Positions 20,550 through 28,635 of a stretch of 60,179 bases of DNA are shown here, piece by piece. Source of the DNA: Alphaproteobacteria bacterium (lineage in GTDB: Bacteria; Pseudomonadota; Alphaproteobacteria; Rs-D84); assembly GCA_017427715.1 (NCBI GenBank), contig JAFRSF010000002.1:1-60179 (forward strand), in the 5' to 3' direction. The translations under genes were made by a program, and so were the position numbers. How positions within the stretch are numbered: position 1 is the first letter of the stretch; every line of letters starts with the position of its first letter. A model generated the notes under the pieces. That model was not told the origin of the DNA, searched no databases, and saw only the letters and a list, made by a program, of their open reading frames with translations.

Positions 20550-21569
20550 ATGAAAAAAGATGCCTACGAAAAAGCCAAACAGAAAATACTTCGTTTATCA
20601 GAAGAATCTGTGATTCCTGGTGTTCATTCTTTGGATTACGTTATGGGCGTAAAAGACATGTCTGAAACAGACCGTATTTTTTATGAAGCATATAAACTTT
20701 ACGGGAACAGGGATCATACATGGCAATATTTTAAACAGATGTTCAAAGGTGATGTGCAACAAATGCAGAAAACCGTTAAAAACTGGAAAACTTGGGATGA
20801 AATAAACAAATTGCCAGAAGGGCAAATGCCTGTAGCCAATTATTCTACGTATAATCCGAAAATTGCCCAGTTAGAAATGGAAATAGAACAAAAATTAAAA
20901 TCAAAAAATCTGACAGACAAAGAACGCAAACAATTTATCAAAGAATATATGGAAAAGATGTATAATTTGATTAACATGGAAAATGGTGATTTTGTAGTTG
21001 CTGAACGCATCGATTTGTATCGTAAAATTATAATTGAAAACCCTGATATGTTGCAGAAAGCCGTAAGTTTTTATTTCTTAACCCCGGCAGAAAGAATTGA
21101 ATTTGTAAAAAACTTGTTGGACAAAAGTGCAGAACGGTTTGGTGTGCCGAAATCAGAGGTTGTACAAATTGAAAAACTGCCTTTGAAAACACGTTTTAGT
21201 TTATTTGGCACAGTGGCAGGTTATGATAACGAAACCAATATTTTTTATATTCGTGGCGAAGAACGTGATTTGGTAAATATGCTAGAAATAATTGTACATG
21301 AAAATGGACATAGAATTGATTTTTTTAATCCAAATATGGGTATGATAGGAACCCAAATATTAAAATGGTCTAATCCAAACTATATTCGTTGTGATAACGT
21401 TTTGTCACCAAAATCACGTAATTTGTATTTTAAAAATCCTACTGAATTAAGTTCTTATTACTTGGGTGAACCTGTGGCTGCGGCATTAACAAAAGCGGTT
21501 GATGATATTAAATTTCCAAAAGGAAAGTCAATATTATCAGTTATTAAGAACATATTTGTACGTGATTGA
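20550..21569 (+). CDS. Putative metallopeptidase-like protein (HENGH motif), unknown
   Basis: 339 residues, no signal peptide and no membrane segment. The N-terminal 200 residues are helical and charged. The second half carries IIVHENGHRIDFF (HExxH at about 248-252), the zinc-binding pattern of gluzincin metallopeptidases, followed by TELSSYYLGEP about 50 residues later, which could supply the third ligand. A similar pattern occurs in anthrax-lethal-factor-like and phage-associated peptidases, but no family is assigned with confidence. The start at 20550 fits the strong promoter just upstream. The stop is TGA. Confidence 0.65.
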   Translation: MKKDAYEKAKQKILRLSEESVIPGVHSLDYVMGVKDMSETDRIFYEAYKLYGNRDHTWQYFKQMFKGDVQQMQKTVKNWKTWDEINKLPEGQMPVANYSTYNPKIAQLEMEIEQKLKSKNLTDKERKQFIKEYMEKMYNLINMENGDFVVAERIDLYRKIIIENPDMLQKAVSFYFLTPAERIEFVKNLLDKSAERFGVPKSEVVQIEKLPLKTRFSLFGTVAGYDNETNIFYIRGEERDLVNMLEIIVHENGHRIDFFNPNMGMIGTQILKWSNPNYIRCDNVLSPKSRNLYFKNPTELSSYYLGEPVAAALTKAVDDIKFPKGKSILSVIKNIFVRD

Positions 21570-21740
21570 TATCCAAAAAGCATAATTTGAAGTCATTCCA
21601 TTGTAGTATGACTGGCGTTTTACGTAGAATAAAAAGTAATCACAGATAACAGGTCTTGTTTTTCTTGATTTTTGAAATATTTATAGTAATGATGATTATA
21701 TCAGCGTATTTTGTGCAACCTTTAACCAAAAGGATTGAAT

Positions 21741-22580
21741 ATGCAAAAACGATATACAGACCTGAAAATGTTTGAAAAACAATCGATGGTTGATTTATAC
21801 GGAGCTGATTTATCACTGATTAATGATTTAATTTTTACCCAATATAATAAAATTGTAAATCTGTCTGGTGCTACAGGTCTGCATGGCATCGTGGATTTAA
21901 GTCGTGCCGAATATATAGATTTAAGTTTAACTGATTTAAAAAATGTAAAAACACTGTTGTTAAATCCAAACGCACGCTATGTCCAAATATCTGGTGTAAC
22001 TGGTTTAAGTGGTGTATTGAATTTAAGTCATGTAGACAGCTTATATTGCAAAAATATAAATCTAGCATCTGTTAATATCAGATTTAATCCGAACGCAAAA
22101 AAGATTAACCTTGCATTTGCACGCAACGCCACAGGCACCTTGGATTTTGGTAACGTTCAAGAGTTATGTTTGGCTTCGATGGACTTGTCCAATGTAACAA
22201 CTCTTAAACTGAATCCTAATGCTAATTTAATAAACTTAAGCGGAACCAAAGGTCTATCTGGGACGTTGTATTTTAATAATGTTGCGGCACTGTATTTCAA
22301 CTTTGCTGATTTATCTGGTGTGTCTGAGATAAAATTTAACAAACACGCATCGGTGATTGATTTGGCTGCAACCAAAGGTTTACATGGGGTACTGGATTTT
22401 GGTCATTCTCGATTGGTCAACCTGCGTAATGCAGATTTATCCAAAGTGACCAAGATAATTTGTGGTGCAAACACGAATTTAAAAGATTTACCGACAAATT
22501 GGCATGGTGAAATTGTTCGTTTGGGTGCAACAGTAAATAAAAAAGTACAAGACACAAAAAGAGAGACACGCGGTAGATAA
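21741..22580 (+). CDS. Repeat protein with five units of about 41 residues, solenoid-like
   Basis: 279 residues with no signal peptide. From about residue 33 a unit recurs five times: (N/D)LSG.TGLHG.(L)DL, then a variable stretch, then (A/T)DLS.V..L..NPNA. In each unit the beginning resembles NLSGTKGLSGTLYF and the end LKLNPNANLI. The regular Leu/Asn/Gly spacing suggests a beta-solenoid or leucine-rich-repeat-like fold used for protein binding. The ribosome-binding site AAAGGA precedes the ATG. The gene is monocistronic. I do not recognise the exact family, and an effector role is only a guess. Confidence 0.7.
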   Translation: MQKRYTDLKMFEKQSMVDLYGADLSLINDLIFTQYNKIVNLSGATGLHGIVDLSRAEYIDLSLTDLKNVKTLLLNPNARYVQISGVTGLSGVLNLSHVDSLYCKNINLASVNIRFNPNAKKINLAFARNATGTLDFGNVQELCLASMDLSNVTTLKLNPNANLINLSGTKGLSGTLYFNNVAALYFNFADLSGVSEIKFNKHASVIDLAATKGLHGVLDFGHSRLVNLRNADLSKVTKIICGANTNLKDLPTNWHGEIVRLGATVNKKVQDTKRETRGR

Positions 22581-22623
22581 AATCTTATAGCGCAGTGTAT
22601 GTAAAAATGATACACTATGACGC

Positions 22624-23547
22624 ATGTTGTTAAATATATTTTTATTACTAGTGGGCTTTGTTGTATTGACGTATGGGGCGGATATGTTCATAGACGGTTC
22701 TTCTGCACTGGCCAGACGTTTTCATATTCCTGAAATAGTAATTGGTTTAACAATCGTTGCTTTGGGTACCAGTTTATCCGAAGCATCGGTTTCAATTGCA
22801 TCTGTGTTGCATGGTTCTAATGGTGTTGCAGTTGGAAATATATTGGGTTCTAACATCGCAAATATTTGGTTGGTGTTGGGATTAACTGTGACAATATCTG
22901 CGTTGACAATACGAAAAAACACAATTAAATACGAAATACCCTTTGTATGTTTTATCACAATATTATTGATGTGGATGGGCGGTTTTTATGGACAAATTTC
23001 CCGCTGGGGTGCTGGATTATTAATCATTTTATTTTTGTTGTTTCTAATATATTTACGAACTGTGGGGATACGGGACACAGAAACAGAAATCGATATCAAA
23101 GAAATGTCAGGAATAAAAACCATAATGTTTCTATTGGTTGGATTAGCATTGGTTATTTATGGCAGTAATTTAATAGTTGATTCATCTGTTAATATTGCAC
23201 GGATTATGAAAATATCTGAACGCATAATCGGATTAACAATTGTCGCTTTTGGCACCAGTTTACCAGAATTGGTGACCTGTATAGTGGCAGTGTTAAAAAA
23301 ACGTTCTGATTTAGCAGTCGGAAACATCATTGGTTCAAACATAGTGAACATATTATTTGTTTTGGGTGTCACGGGATTAATACGACCAATTTTGTTTGAA
23401 CATGCGTTTTTAACAGATGCCACGATTGCGGTTGTTGCAACTGTTATGTTGTGGTTATTTGCGTTTCCGCATCATAAATTATCACGTGGTTCGGGTGTGA
23501 TATTTTTAATGTCTTATTTGTTTTATGTTGCATATTTGTTTGTATGA
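22624..23547 (+). CDS. Calcium/sodium antiporter, CaCA family (YrbG-like)
   Basis: 307 residues with about ten membrane helices in two inverted halves, each bearing an alpha-repeat. Half one has VALGTSLSEASVS and GNILGSNIANI; half two has VAFGTSLPELVTC and GNIIGSNIVNI. The G(T)SxxE motifs carry the cation-binding Glu. It exchanges Na+ or H+ for Ca2+ across the inner membrane. No ribosome-binding site is visible. A TACACT box 7 nt before the ATG suggests another leaderless start. Confidence 0.9.
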   Translation: MLLNIFLLLVGFVVLTYGADMFIDGSSALARRFHIPEIVIGLTIVALGTSLSEASVSIASVLHGSNGVAVGNILGSNIANIWLVLGLTVTISALTIRKNTIKYEIPFVCFITILLMWMGGFYGQISRWGAGLLIILFLLFLIYLRTVGIRDTETEIDIKEMSGIKTIMFLLVGLALVIYGSNLIVDSSVNIARIMKISERIIGLTIVAFGTSLPELVTCIVAVLKKRSDLAVGNIIGSNIVNILFVLGVTGLIRPILFEHAFLTDATIAVVATVMLWLFAFPHHKLSRGSGVIFLMSYLFYVAYLFV

Positions 23548-23634
23548 AATAAGAAATATGCCGCTTCCCCACCCAATTCTCCCCTTAGTTTTAATTCTTC
23601 CTATGGCACAGCCCGCCACATATTAACTCCCCCG

Positions 23635-23660
23635 GTACGTCCGTAGGACGGGAGGGAGGT
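23635..23660. repeat. Left copy of a GC-rich inverted repeat flanking the 24040 gene
   Basis: The reverse complement matches 26382-26407 at 25 of 26 positions (ACCTCCCTCCC.TCCTACGGACGTAC). The two copies flank the surface-protein gene in opposite orientation. Confidence 0.8.
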
Positions 23661-23675
23661 ACCACAACGCAGTTG

Positions 23676-23789
23676 TGTCATGCTGAACGAGCAAAGCGAG
23701 TGTGAGCATCCAGGTCAATAAAAAAAAGTAGTTCGGCTATGCCGAACACCTTAATTAACCTGGATTGCCACGCTGCGCTCGCAATGACA
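23676..23789. repeat. Palindromic interspersed element
   Basis: Imperfect inverted arms begin TGTCATGCTGAACGAGC (23676) and end GCGCTCGCAATGACA (23789), each with CCTGGAT/ATCCAGG toward the centre. A small perfect hairpin GTTCGGC-TAT-GCCGAAC (23731-23747) sits between them. The arms resemble the palindromic elements described in Rickettsiales genomes, by memory of their look rather than by a search. Confidence 0.7.
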
Positions 23790-23829
23790 CAGCCCATAGG
23801 GGCTGTTTGTCGTGGCAGTATTAAACCCT

Positions 23830-24000
23830 TGTACAAAAAAGGTACGTTTAAAATCAAGTACTTTTTTCTGTTATGTTTAACTTTGTTAATAAATACAAAA
23901 AATCATTAGAACCATTGATAATCAAGGCGTTCATGATTTTTTAATAAAAAATTAAAATTTGGTTTGACTCTTGTATTTTAAACGTACCTTTGTGTAACAA
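23830..24000. repeat. Inverted-repeat pair upstream of the surface-protein gene
   Basis: Left arm core AAAGGTACGTTTAAAAT (23838-23854) is exactly inverted at 23975-23991. Imperfect similarity extends both ways to about 30 bp. The spacer is about 111-120 bp and AT-rich. The right arm ends 40 bp before the start codon at 24040. It could be an invertible segment, a small non-autonomous element, or a regulatory structure. Confidence 0.65.
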
Positions 24001-24039
24001 TTTTTCCAGGATGGAAAGACAGATTTCATAGGGTTTTAA

Positions 24040-26382
24040 ATGTTGTGGGCGTGTAAAAAATTGTTACAAAATGTATGTTTTGGATTGATATTCGTGTCAA
24101 TGTTGTTTTGTTGTTCTGCGTACGCGGTTGATTGTGCAAGTAATGAATTTAAATATATTGATGCTAACAACAACGAAACATGTATAGAAAACAAATTTCA
24201 AATCACCACCACAAACGATACAGACAAATTCGTATTTAACATGTCTGCTAAGGGAACCTTTTACATTGATTGGGGTGATGGAAATGTTGAATTAATTGAC
24301 CGTGCAAATACGACCACTATGACCGAATATTCACATGATTATGCATCTGCCAACGAATATATAATAAAATTCGGCGGCCTTGCTACGGGGTATAACAATG
24401 CCAGTTCTTATCCAGCCATGTCGTTTGGGGTAATAGTTGGTATTGGTTCTGGTACAGAGCGTTCTACAAACAATACACCAACCAAAATATATGCGATATA
24501 TGGCCAGTTACCAAAATTGTTTCCAACAATTGGTAATGGTAATACAGGTTTATTGCAGCCAAAGTTTGCCGATTTATTTAATGGTGCATCCAATTTAGTT
24601 GGCAATATACCATCTGATTTATTTAGTGGTTTGTCCGGAGCATTTGTTAATTACATGTTTACCAGAACATTTAAGAATTGCAGGGGGTTGACGGGTGCAA
24701 TACCGGAAAATCTGTTTTCTGGTATTACAGGTTCATTAAGACATAGCATGTTTTTTCATACGTTTTATGGTTGTTCGGGGTTAAACGGAACAAATATTGA
24801 TGACCCGGATAATCCAGGAATGAAATATGCAATACCACCAAATTTATTTGCTGGTATATCATCTGGAACATCTGGTGCATATTATGCGTTCGCTTCTACA
24901 TTTCTGGGGTGTAATAAATTATCCGGAACAATACCATCAACTTTATTTTCCAGCGTATCAGGTGGTCCTGTGGCTCACATGTTTGCTCTAACTTTCTATG
25001 GTTGTACAAGATTAACCGGTGCTATTCCTAAAAAACTATTTTGGGGTGTTTCTGGAACGTTATCAAATAATGTTTTTCAAGATACTTTCATGAATTGTTC
25101 TGGTTTAACAGGTGCAATACCAGAAGATTTATTTGGACATGTTATTGACGGTGTTTATTATGGAATCAGTGGACAACCAAAACAATATGCATTTTCTAGA
25201 ACTTTCTATGGTTGCACCGGCTTAACCGGTCCGATACCAGAAAATCTTTTTGGACGCGTGGTTAATAACACATATTATGGGCTTAGTGGCAATATAGAGA
25301 ATTATTCTTTCTATGCAACATTTTGGAATTGCAAAGGTCTAACGCAAATACCAGCCAATCTTTTTGGAAGAGTTGTTAATGGCGTATATTATGGTGTGAC
25401 GGGTACCAGCAATTATGGTTTATGTAATACTTTTGGTAGTGGTGGCTTTACATCAATCCCAGAAAATCTGTTTGTAAAAAATGTTGGCGGCACATGGTAT
25501 GGTATTGTCGGAACACCAAAGCAGTATATGTTTAGTGGTACTTTTTCATATAATAATTCTTTAAAGGGAAAAATCCCCGACAATTTATTTGCCGGCATAT
25601 CTGGTGTGTTAGAAACAAACGCGTTTTATCGCACATTTTACAGTTGCACAAACCTGGGTAAAGATTCAGTTGGTGGGACAAGCAGATATTTTATTCCACC
25701 AGAATTATTTGCTGGTATTGATGATACCGATTATGAATCGGGACCAATGAATGGCATTTTTAACAACACTGGTTTGTTAACATCTTGCCCGAATAATTAT
25801 TATAAAATGTCTACACCATTCCAAGTTGATTGGGCAAACAGAGTCGCTTGCAACGCATGTCCAACAGAATATCCTGATTCTGTATCTGGTTCAACATCTA
25901 TTGACCAATGTTATGCTGATATAAATTATTATGATTCTGATAAAACTACTTTGCTAAACAATGCCCAGATTTATTATGATTCAAATAATGTTTCTGGTTT
26001 TGGTTTTCCAAATTACACACCGGTTAAACCAGATGGTGCTTTTATAGAATGGGATGATGTGAACGGTAGTGCGATTGATACGAGTGGGACGTTTACTGGT
26101 GACCAGTCATTTTATGCTAAATGGCGGTTTAATTGTGATTCAGATAAATGGATGTATTTTAATATAGAAAACAATGAAACCACGCGTATGTGTTTATGCA
26201 ACGATAAACGCACTGAACATACATTGGTGATAAATCATGGTGGTGATACATATCATGCGATGTTGGTACCTGAAAGTGAACACGATTATACGATAAACAG
26301 CAACACACAACGTCATCTGAAAGTGCAAATGGGTAATACGATATACAATGCGTATGATGCATCAGTGTTGTTTGGGGATTAA
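24040..26382 (+). CDS. Large secreted repeat protein (BspA-like surface protein)
   Basis: 780 residues with a signal peptide (core LIFVSMLFCCSAYA, cleavage near 32). Residues about 50-110 look like a PKD-type beta sandwich (FYIDWGDGNVEL). From about 185 to 590 there are about ten tandem units of the form TFYGCTGLTGPIPENLFG, which resemble BspA-type leucine-rich repeats used for adhesion. An InlB B-repeat-like piece follows (TFTGDQSFYAKW). The C-terminus ends YNAYDASVLFGD, a domain shared with the protein at 52608. An exposed surface adhesin is the likely role. The stop codon touches a GC-rich repeat. Confidence 0.8.
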   Translation: MLWACKKLLQNVCFGLIFVSMLFCCSAYAVDCASNEFKYIDANNNETCIENKFQITTTNDTDKFVFNMSAKGTFYIDWGDGNVELIDRANTTTMTEYSHDYASANEYIIKFGGLATGYNNASSYPAMSFGVIVGIGSGTERSTNNTPTKIYAIYGQLPKLFPTIGNGNTGLLQPKFADLFNGASNLVGNIPSDLFSGLSGAFVNYMFTRTFKNCRGLTGAIPENLFSGITGSLRHSMFFHTFYGCSGLNGTNIDDPDNPGMKYAIPPNLFAGISSGTSGAYYAFASTFLGCNKLSGTIPSTLFSSVSGGPVAHMFALTFYGCTRLTGAIPKKLFWGVSGTLSNNVFQDTFMNCSGLTGAIPEDLFGHVIDGVYYGISGQPKQYAFSRTFYGCTGLTGPIPENLFGRVVNNTYYGLSGNIENYSFYATFWNCKGLTQIPANLFGRVVNGVYYGVTGTSNYGLCNTFGSGGFTSIPENLFVKNVGGTWYGIVGTPKQYMFSGTFSYNNSLKGKIPDNLFAGISGVLETNAFYRTFYSCTNLGKDSVGGTSRYFIPPELFAGIDDTDYESGPMNGIFNNTGLLTSCPNNYYKMSTPFQVDWANRVACNACPTEYPDSVSGSTSIDQCYADINYYDSDKTTLLNNAQIYYDSNNVSGFGFPNYTPVKPDGAFIEWDDVNGSAIDTSGTFTGDQSFYAKWRFNCDSDKWMYFNIENNETTRMCLCNDKRTEHTLVINHGGDTYHAMLVPESEHDYTINSNTQRHLKVQMGNTIYNAYDASVLFGD

Positions 26383-26578
26383 CCTCCCTCCCATCCTACG
26401 GACGTACTCCCCCCAAGGGGAGAATTAATATGGGGGGCTTCGGACTACCGCCCAAAGGGGAGAATTACAATTCCCCGCCCGTGGCGGGGGGGACCGCTTG
26501 GGGTGGGGCGGGTATTCCGGTATATTCTTTTATCTGAACGTCTGGCACGATGTTTTGTTCAATGTGATACATTTGTGC
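26382..26578. repeat. GC-rich repeat region after the surface-protein gene
   Basis: 26382-26407 is the inverted partner of 23635-23660. AAGGGGAGAATTA occurs twice (near 26414 and 26454), and its complement occurs at 23573. CCCCGCCCGTGGCGGGG (about 26474) can fold. The block is far more GC-rich than neighbouring genes and non-coding. Confidence 0.7.
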
Positions 26579-26607
26579 TTGACTTTCATATCAATTTGTG
26601 ATATTAT
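26579..26607 (+). promoter_or_regulatory. Promoter reading into the phage-like cassette
   Basis: TTGACT (26579-26584), a 17-nt spacer and TATTAT (26602-26607). Predicted start of transcription is near 26614. Two terminator hairpins follow before the first cassette gene. Confidence 0.65.
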
Positions 26608-26633
26608 ATGCAGTATCAAGAGTAGAAATTATG

Positions 26634-26693
26634 TCCGCACATTGTGCGGATTTTTTTATTCGATTTTTATGCGCACATATTGTGCGTTTTTTT
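26634..26693 (+). terminator. Two tandem terminators between promoter and cassette
   Basis: Hairpin 1: TCCGCAC-ATT-GTGCGGA plus seven T's (26634-26657). Hairpin 2: CGCACA-TAT-TGTGCG plus T-run (26672-26693). The stems share the core GCACA..TGTGC, so alternative pairing between them is possible. Either a short RNA of about 45-80 nt is made here, or the pair gates entry into the cassette. Confidence 0.75.
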
Positions 26694-26722
26694 ATTAAAA
26701 AAACAATGGGGGGACAACCATC

Positions 26723-27133
26723 ATGCAATTAACACTGATTCATAATCCAGATGATAAACAAACTGTGTTATATAAATTATCGCGTGTCGTTTATGCTGAA
26801 ACTGGTGCGACATCGCTACAAATCGTAGAAGCAATGGCATCTATGATTTACAATATTCATATTAAATATGGAAAATCGTTTGATGATATATCAACAGATT
26901 CTGATTTATTCGAATCGCTAAAACCAACATCTAAACGACATGAATATTTGAACACAGACGCATCTGACAACAAATTTCAAATGTGTTTGCGTGTCGTTCA
27001 AAAAATGATGAACGGTAATTTACCAGATTCAGTGTTTGGTGCAACAATATTTCATCACACAGATGTTATGCCAAAATGGGCTGTTTCACGTGGCTATATT
27101 GCAGAATATAACGATTTATTGTTTTATCTGTAA
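26723..27133 (+). CDS. Phage cell wall hydrolase (SleB/CwlJ-like)
   Basis: 136 residues, no signal peptide. VVYAETGATSLQIVEAMASM matches the conserved catalytic-Glu region of Hydrolase_2 (SleB-type) enzymes, and FGATIFHHTDVMPKWA with GYIAEYNDLLFY matches the conserved C-terminal region. These enzymes cut peptidoglycan and act as endolysins in alphaproteobacterial phages. A G-run (26707-26713) lies upstream of the ATG. It is the first gene after the two tandem terminators. The holin-like gene follows 20 nt downstream, forming a lysis pair. Confidence 0.8.
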   Translation: MQLTLIHNPDDKQTVLYKLSRVVYAETGATSLQIVEAMASMIYNIHIKYGKSFDDISTDSDLFESLKPTSKRHEYLNTDASDNKFQMCLRVVQKMMNGNLPDSVFGATIFHHTDVMPKWAVSRGYIAEYNDLLFYL

Positions 27134-27153
27134 TTGTTTAAAAGGATTTTAAT

Positions 27154-27375
27154 ATGAATAAAATAATCAAAGGTGGATATTTAACTGGTCGCAAAACTTA
27201 TGTGATTTCTGCGGTTGGAATTATGTCTGCATTGGGGGCATATTTAATTGGCGAAGAAGATATTTTTTCAACTTTGCAAACAATTTTTACATTGGGCGGT
27301 ATTTATTTTTTGAAACAAGAATCATCAACCAAAGGAAAAAACAATGGAACAAATACCAGACAAATTTCTAGATGA
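27154..27375 (+). CDS. Holin-like small membrane protein
   Basis: 73 residues with two short hydrophobic segments (about 16-33 and 42-58) and a charged C-terminus, the usual form of a small phage holin. AAAAGGA precedes the ATG. It overlaps the scaffold gene by 32 nt and follows the cell wall hydrolase, which supports a lysis role. The sequence alone does not prove it. Confidence 0.6.
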   Translation: MNKIIKGGYLTGRKTYVISAVGIMSALGAYLIGEEDIFSTLQTIFTLGGIYFLKQESSTKGKNNGTNTRQISR

Positions 27376-28000
27376 AAATGGACAATTAAACACGTCTGCA
27401 TTAATAAAATCATATTGTGAATTGGAAAAAAAGATGGGAACGATGGTGTCTGTTCCCAAAGCAGACAGTGATGAAACGACAAAACAAAAATTTAATCATG
27501 CGATTGGCGTTCCTGATAATGCAAATGAATATCCAAATAATGCATTATTAGATGACGAATCGGTGCGTGAAAAATTTCATAAAATTGGTTTAACAAAAAA
27601 ACAAGTTGAAGAAATTTATAACATCGCTGAACAATTTTTACAACCAACAATAAAAAATTTATTTCAAATGCAAACTGAAACAAATGCAATAAATGAATTA
27701 AAAAATTTCTTTGGCACAACAGAAAAAATGAACGAAGCAATGAAAGAAATAAATGCATTTGGTGAAAGATTTTTACCACGTGATGCATTTGATGAATTGT
27801 GCGCTACACCCCAGGGAATCCAAGGCATATACAAGATGATGCAATCAATAGAACCAGAAGTTTTTACAGATAAAAACACAATAAAAAATCTAACTGATGA
27901 TGATTTAAGAACGATGATGCGTGATCCAAAATATTGGCGTGATCATGATGAAGAATATATAAGAAAAATAGAAAGTGGTTTCAAAAAATTATATTCATAA
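27344..28000 (+). CDS. Phage capsid scaffolding protein
   Basis: 218 residues, acidic and helical. The N-terminal part contains QKFNHAIGVPDNANEYP and a segment with KIGLTKKQVEEIYNIAEQF, both typical of podovirus scaffold/capsid-assembly proteins, with a coiled-coil middle and a basic C-terminal end. Scaffolds guide procapsid assembly by binding the capsid protein, whose gene lies 640 nt downstream. The start overlaps the holin-like gene. Confidence 0.75.
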   Translation: MEQIPDKFLDENGQLNTSALIKSYCELEKKMGTMVSVPKADSDETTKQKFNHAIGVPDNANEYPNNALLDDESVREKFHKIGLTKKQVEEIYNIAEQFLQPTIKNLFQMQTETNAINELKNFFGTTEKMNEAMKEINAFGERFLPRDAFDELCATPQGIQGIYKMMQSIEPEVFTDKNTIKNLTDDDLRTMMRDPKYWRDHDEEYIRKIESGFKKLYS

Positions 28001-28052
28001 AATAACTTTTTATTCTTTACTAATTGATTTGATTCGTATAAAATATAAACTA

Positions 28053-28073
28053 AGAACAAAATAATTTTGTTCT
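28053..28073. promoter_or_regulatory. Perfect 21-nt palindrome before the H1-like gene
   Basis: Arms AGAACAAAAT and ATTTTGTTCT surround a single A. An AT-rich promoter-like stretch (TATAAAATATAAAC) lies directly upstream. It could be an operator for a dimeric repressor or a leader hairpin. No second copy was seen near the XRE regulator gene. Confidence 0.6.
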
Positions 28074-28099
28074 ATCCAAAAACTTAAAAGGAGAGAATT

Positions 28100-28393
28100 A
28101 TGTTCTTTGGTTCTAAGAAAAAATGTGCATCTGCAAAGCCAGTTGCAAAACCAGCCGCAAAAAAAGTTGCTGTTAAAAAAGTAGCCGTTAAAAAAACTGC
28201 TGCAAAAAAACCAGTTGCTAAAAAAGCACCTGTTAAAAAAGTTGCAGCGAAAAAAACAGTTGCAAAAAAAGCACCTGCAAAAAAAGTTGCAGCAAAAAAA
28301 CCAGTTGCAAAAAAAGTAGTTGCTAAAAAAGCACCTGCAAAAAAAGTTGCAGCAAAAAAACCAGTTGCAAAAAAAGTTGCAAAGAAAAAATAA
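28100..28393 (+). CDS. Histone H1-like Ala/Lys-rich DNA-binding protein
   Basis: 97 residues made almost entirely of AKK and VAKKP repeats (for example [12 protein letters not shown]), strongly basic, resembling the C-terminal tail of histone H1 and bacterial H1-like proteins. Such tails bind and condense DNA without sequence preference. It sits between the scaffold and capsid genes but has its own leader (AAAGGAGAG ribosome-binding site) and its own strong terminator, so it is an independent transcription unit. The long Phe/Ala frame on the opposite strand is a by-product of the repeats. Confidence 0.8.
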   Translation: MFFGSKKKCASAKPVAKPAAKKVAVKKVAVKKTAAKKPVAKKAPVKKVAAKKTVAKKAPAKKVAAKKPVAKKVVAKKAPAKKVAAKKPVAKKVAKKK

Positions 28394-28427
28394 TGAATCA
28401 ACGCATATGATTGCGTAATGTTATTTT

Positions 28428-28459
28428 ATCCCCAGAATCTTTGATTTTGGGGATTTTTT
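28428..28459 (+). terminator. Terminator after the H1-like gene
   Basis: ATCCCCAGAATC-TTT-GATTTTGGGGAT, a 12-bp stem with one G-U pair, followed by TTTTT. Confidence 0.85.
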
Positions 28460-28471
28460 AATGATGAATCT

Positions 28472-28508
28472 TTCAGTCAGATTTTGTTATGGTCTGACTG
28501 AATTTTTT
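28472..28508 (+). terminator. Second terminator before the capsid gene
   Basis: TTCAGTCAGA (28472-28481) pairs perfectly with TCTGACTGAA (28493-28502), followed by a T-run. It lies only 13 nt after the previous one. Confidence 0.8.
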
Positions 28509-28635
28509 ATCAGGACAATCCGTTTGTGGACCCGTTTTATTTTGTTTTATGGCGCAATATATTTGCATAACCATTAACCAAAATGTATGTCGCCCGTATT
28601 TGGGCAATATTCACACTTTAACAAAAGGATTTCTT

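Larger units (their letters stand above)
23548..24039. other. Gene-free 490-bp region with GC-rich and inverted repeats
   Basis: No coding region is supported here. It holds a copy of a GC-rich repeat (23635-23660), a long palindromic element (23676-23789) and a pair of inverted arms (23830-24000) placed before the surface-protein gene at 24040. These are described separately. Confidence 0.8.

Noticed and set aside
23548..24039. CRISPR array
   Set aside because: The repeats are inverted and few, with no regular spacers. No cas gene is in the window.
28084..28401. Minus-strand Phe/Ala/Thr-rich frame opposite the H1-like gene
   Set aside because: It is the antisense of AAK/GCA codon repeats and has no ribosome-binding site.
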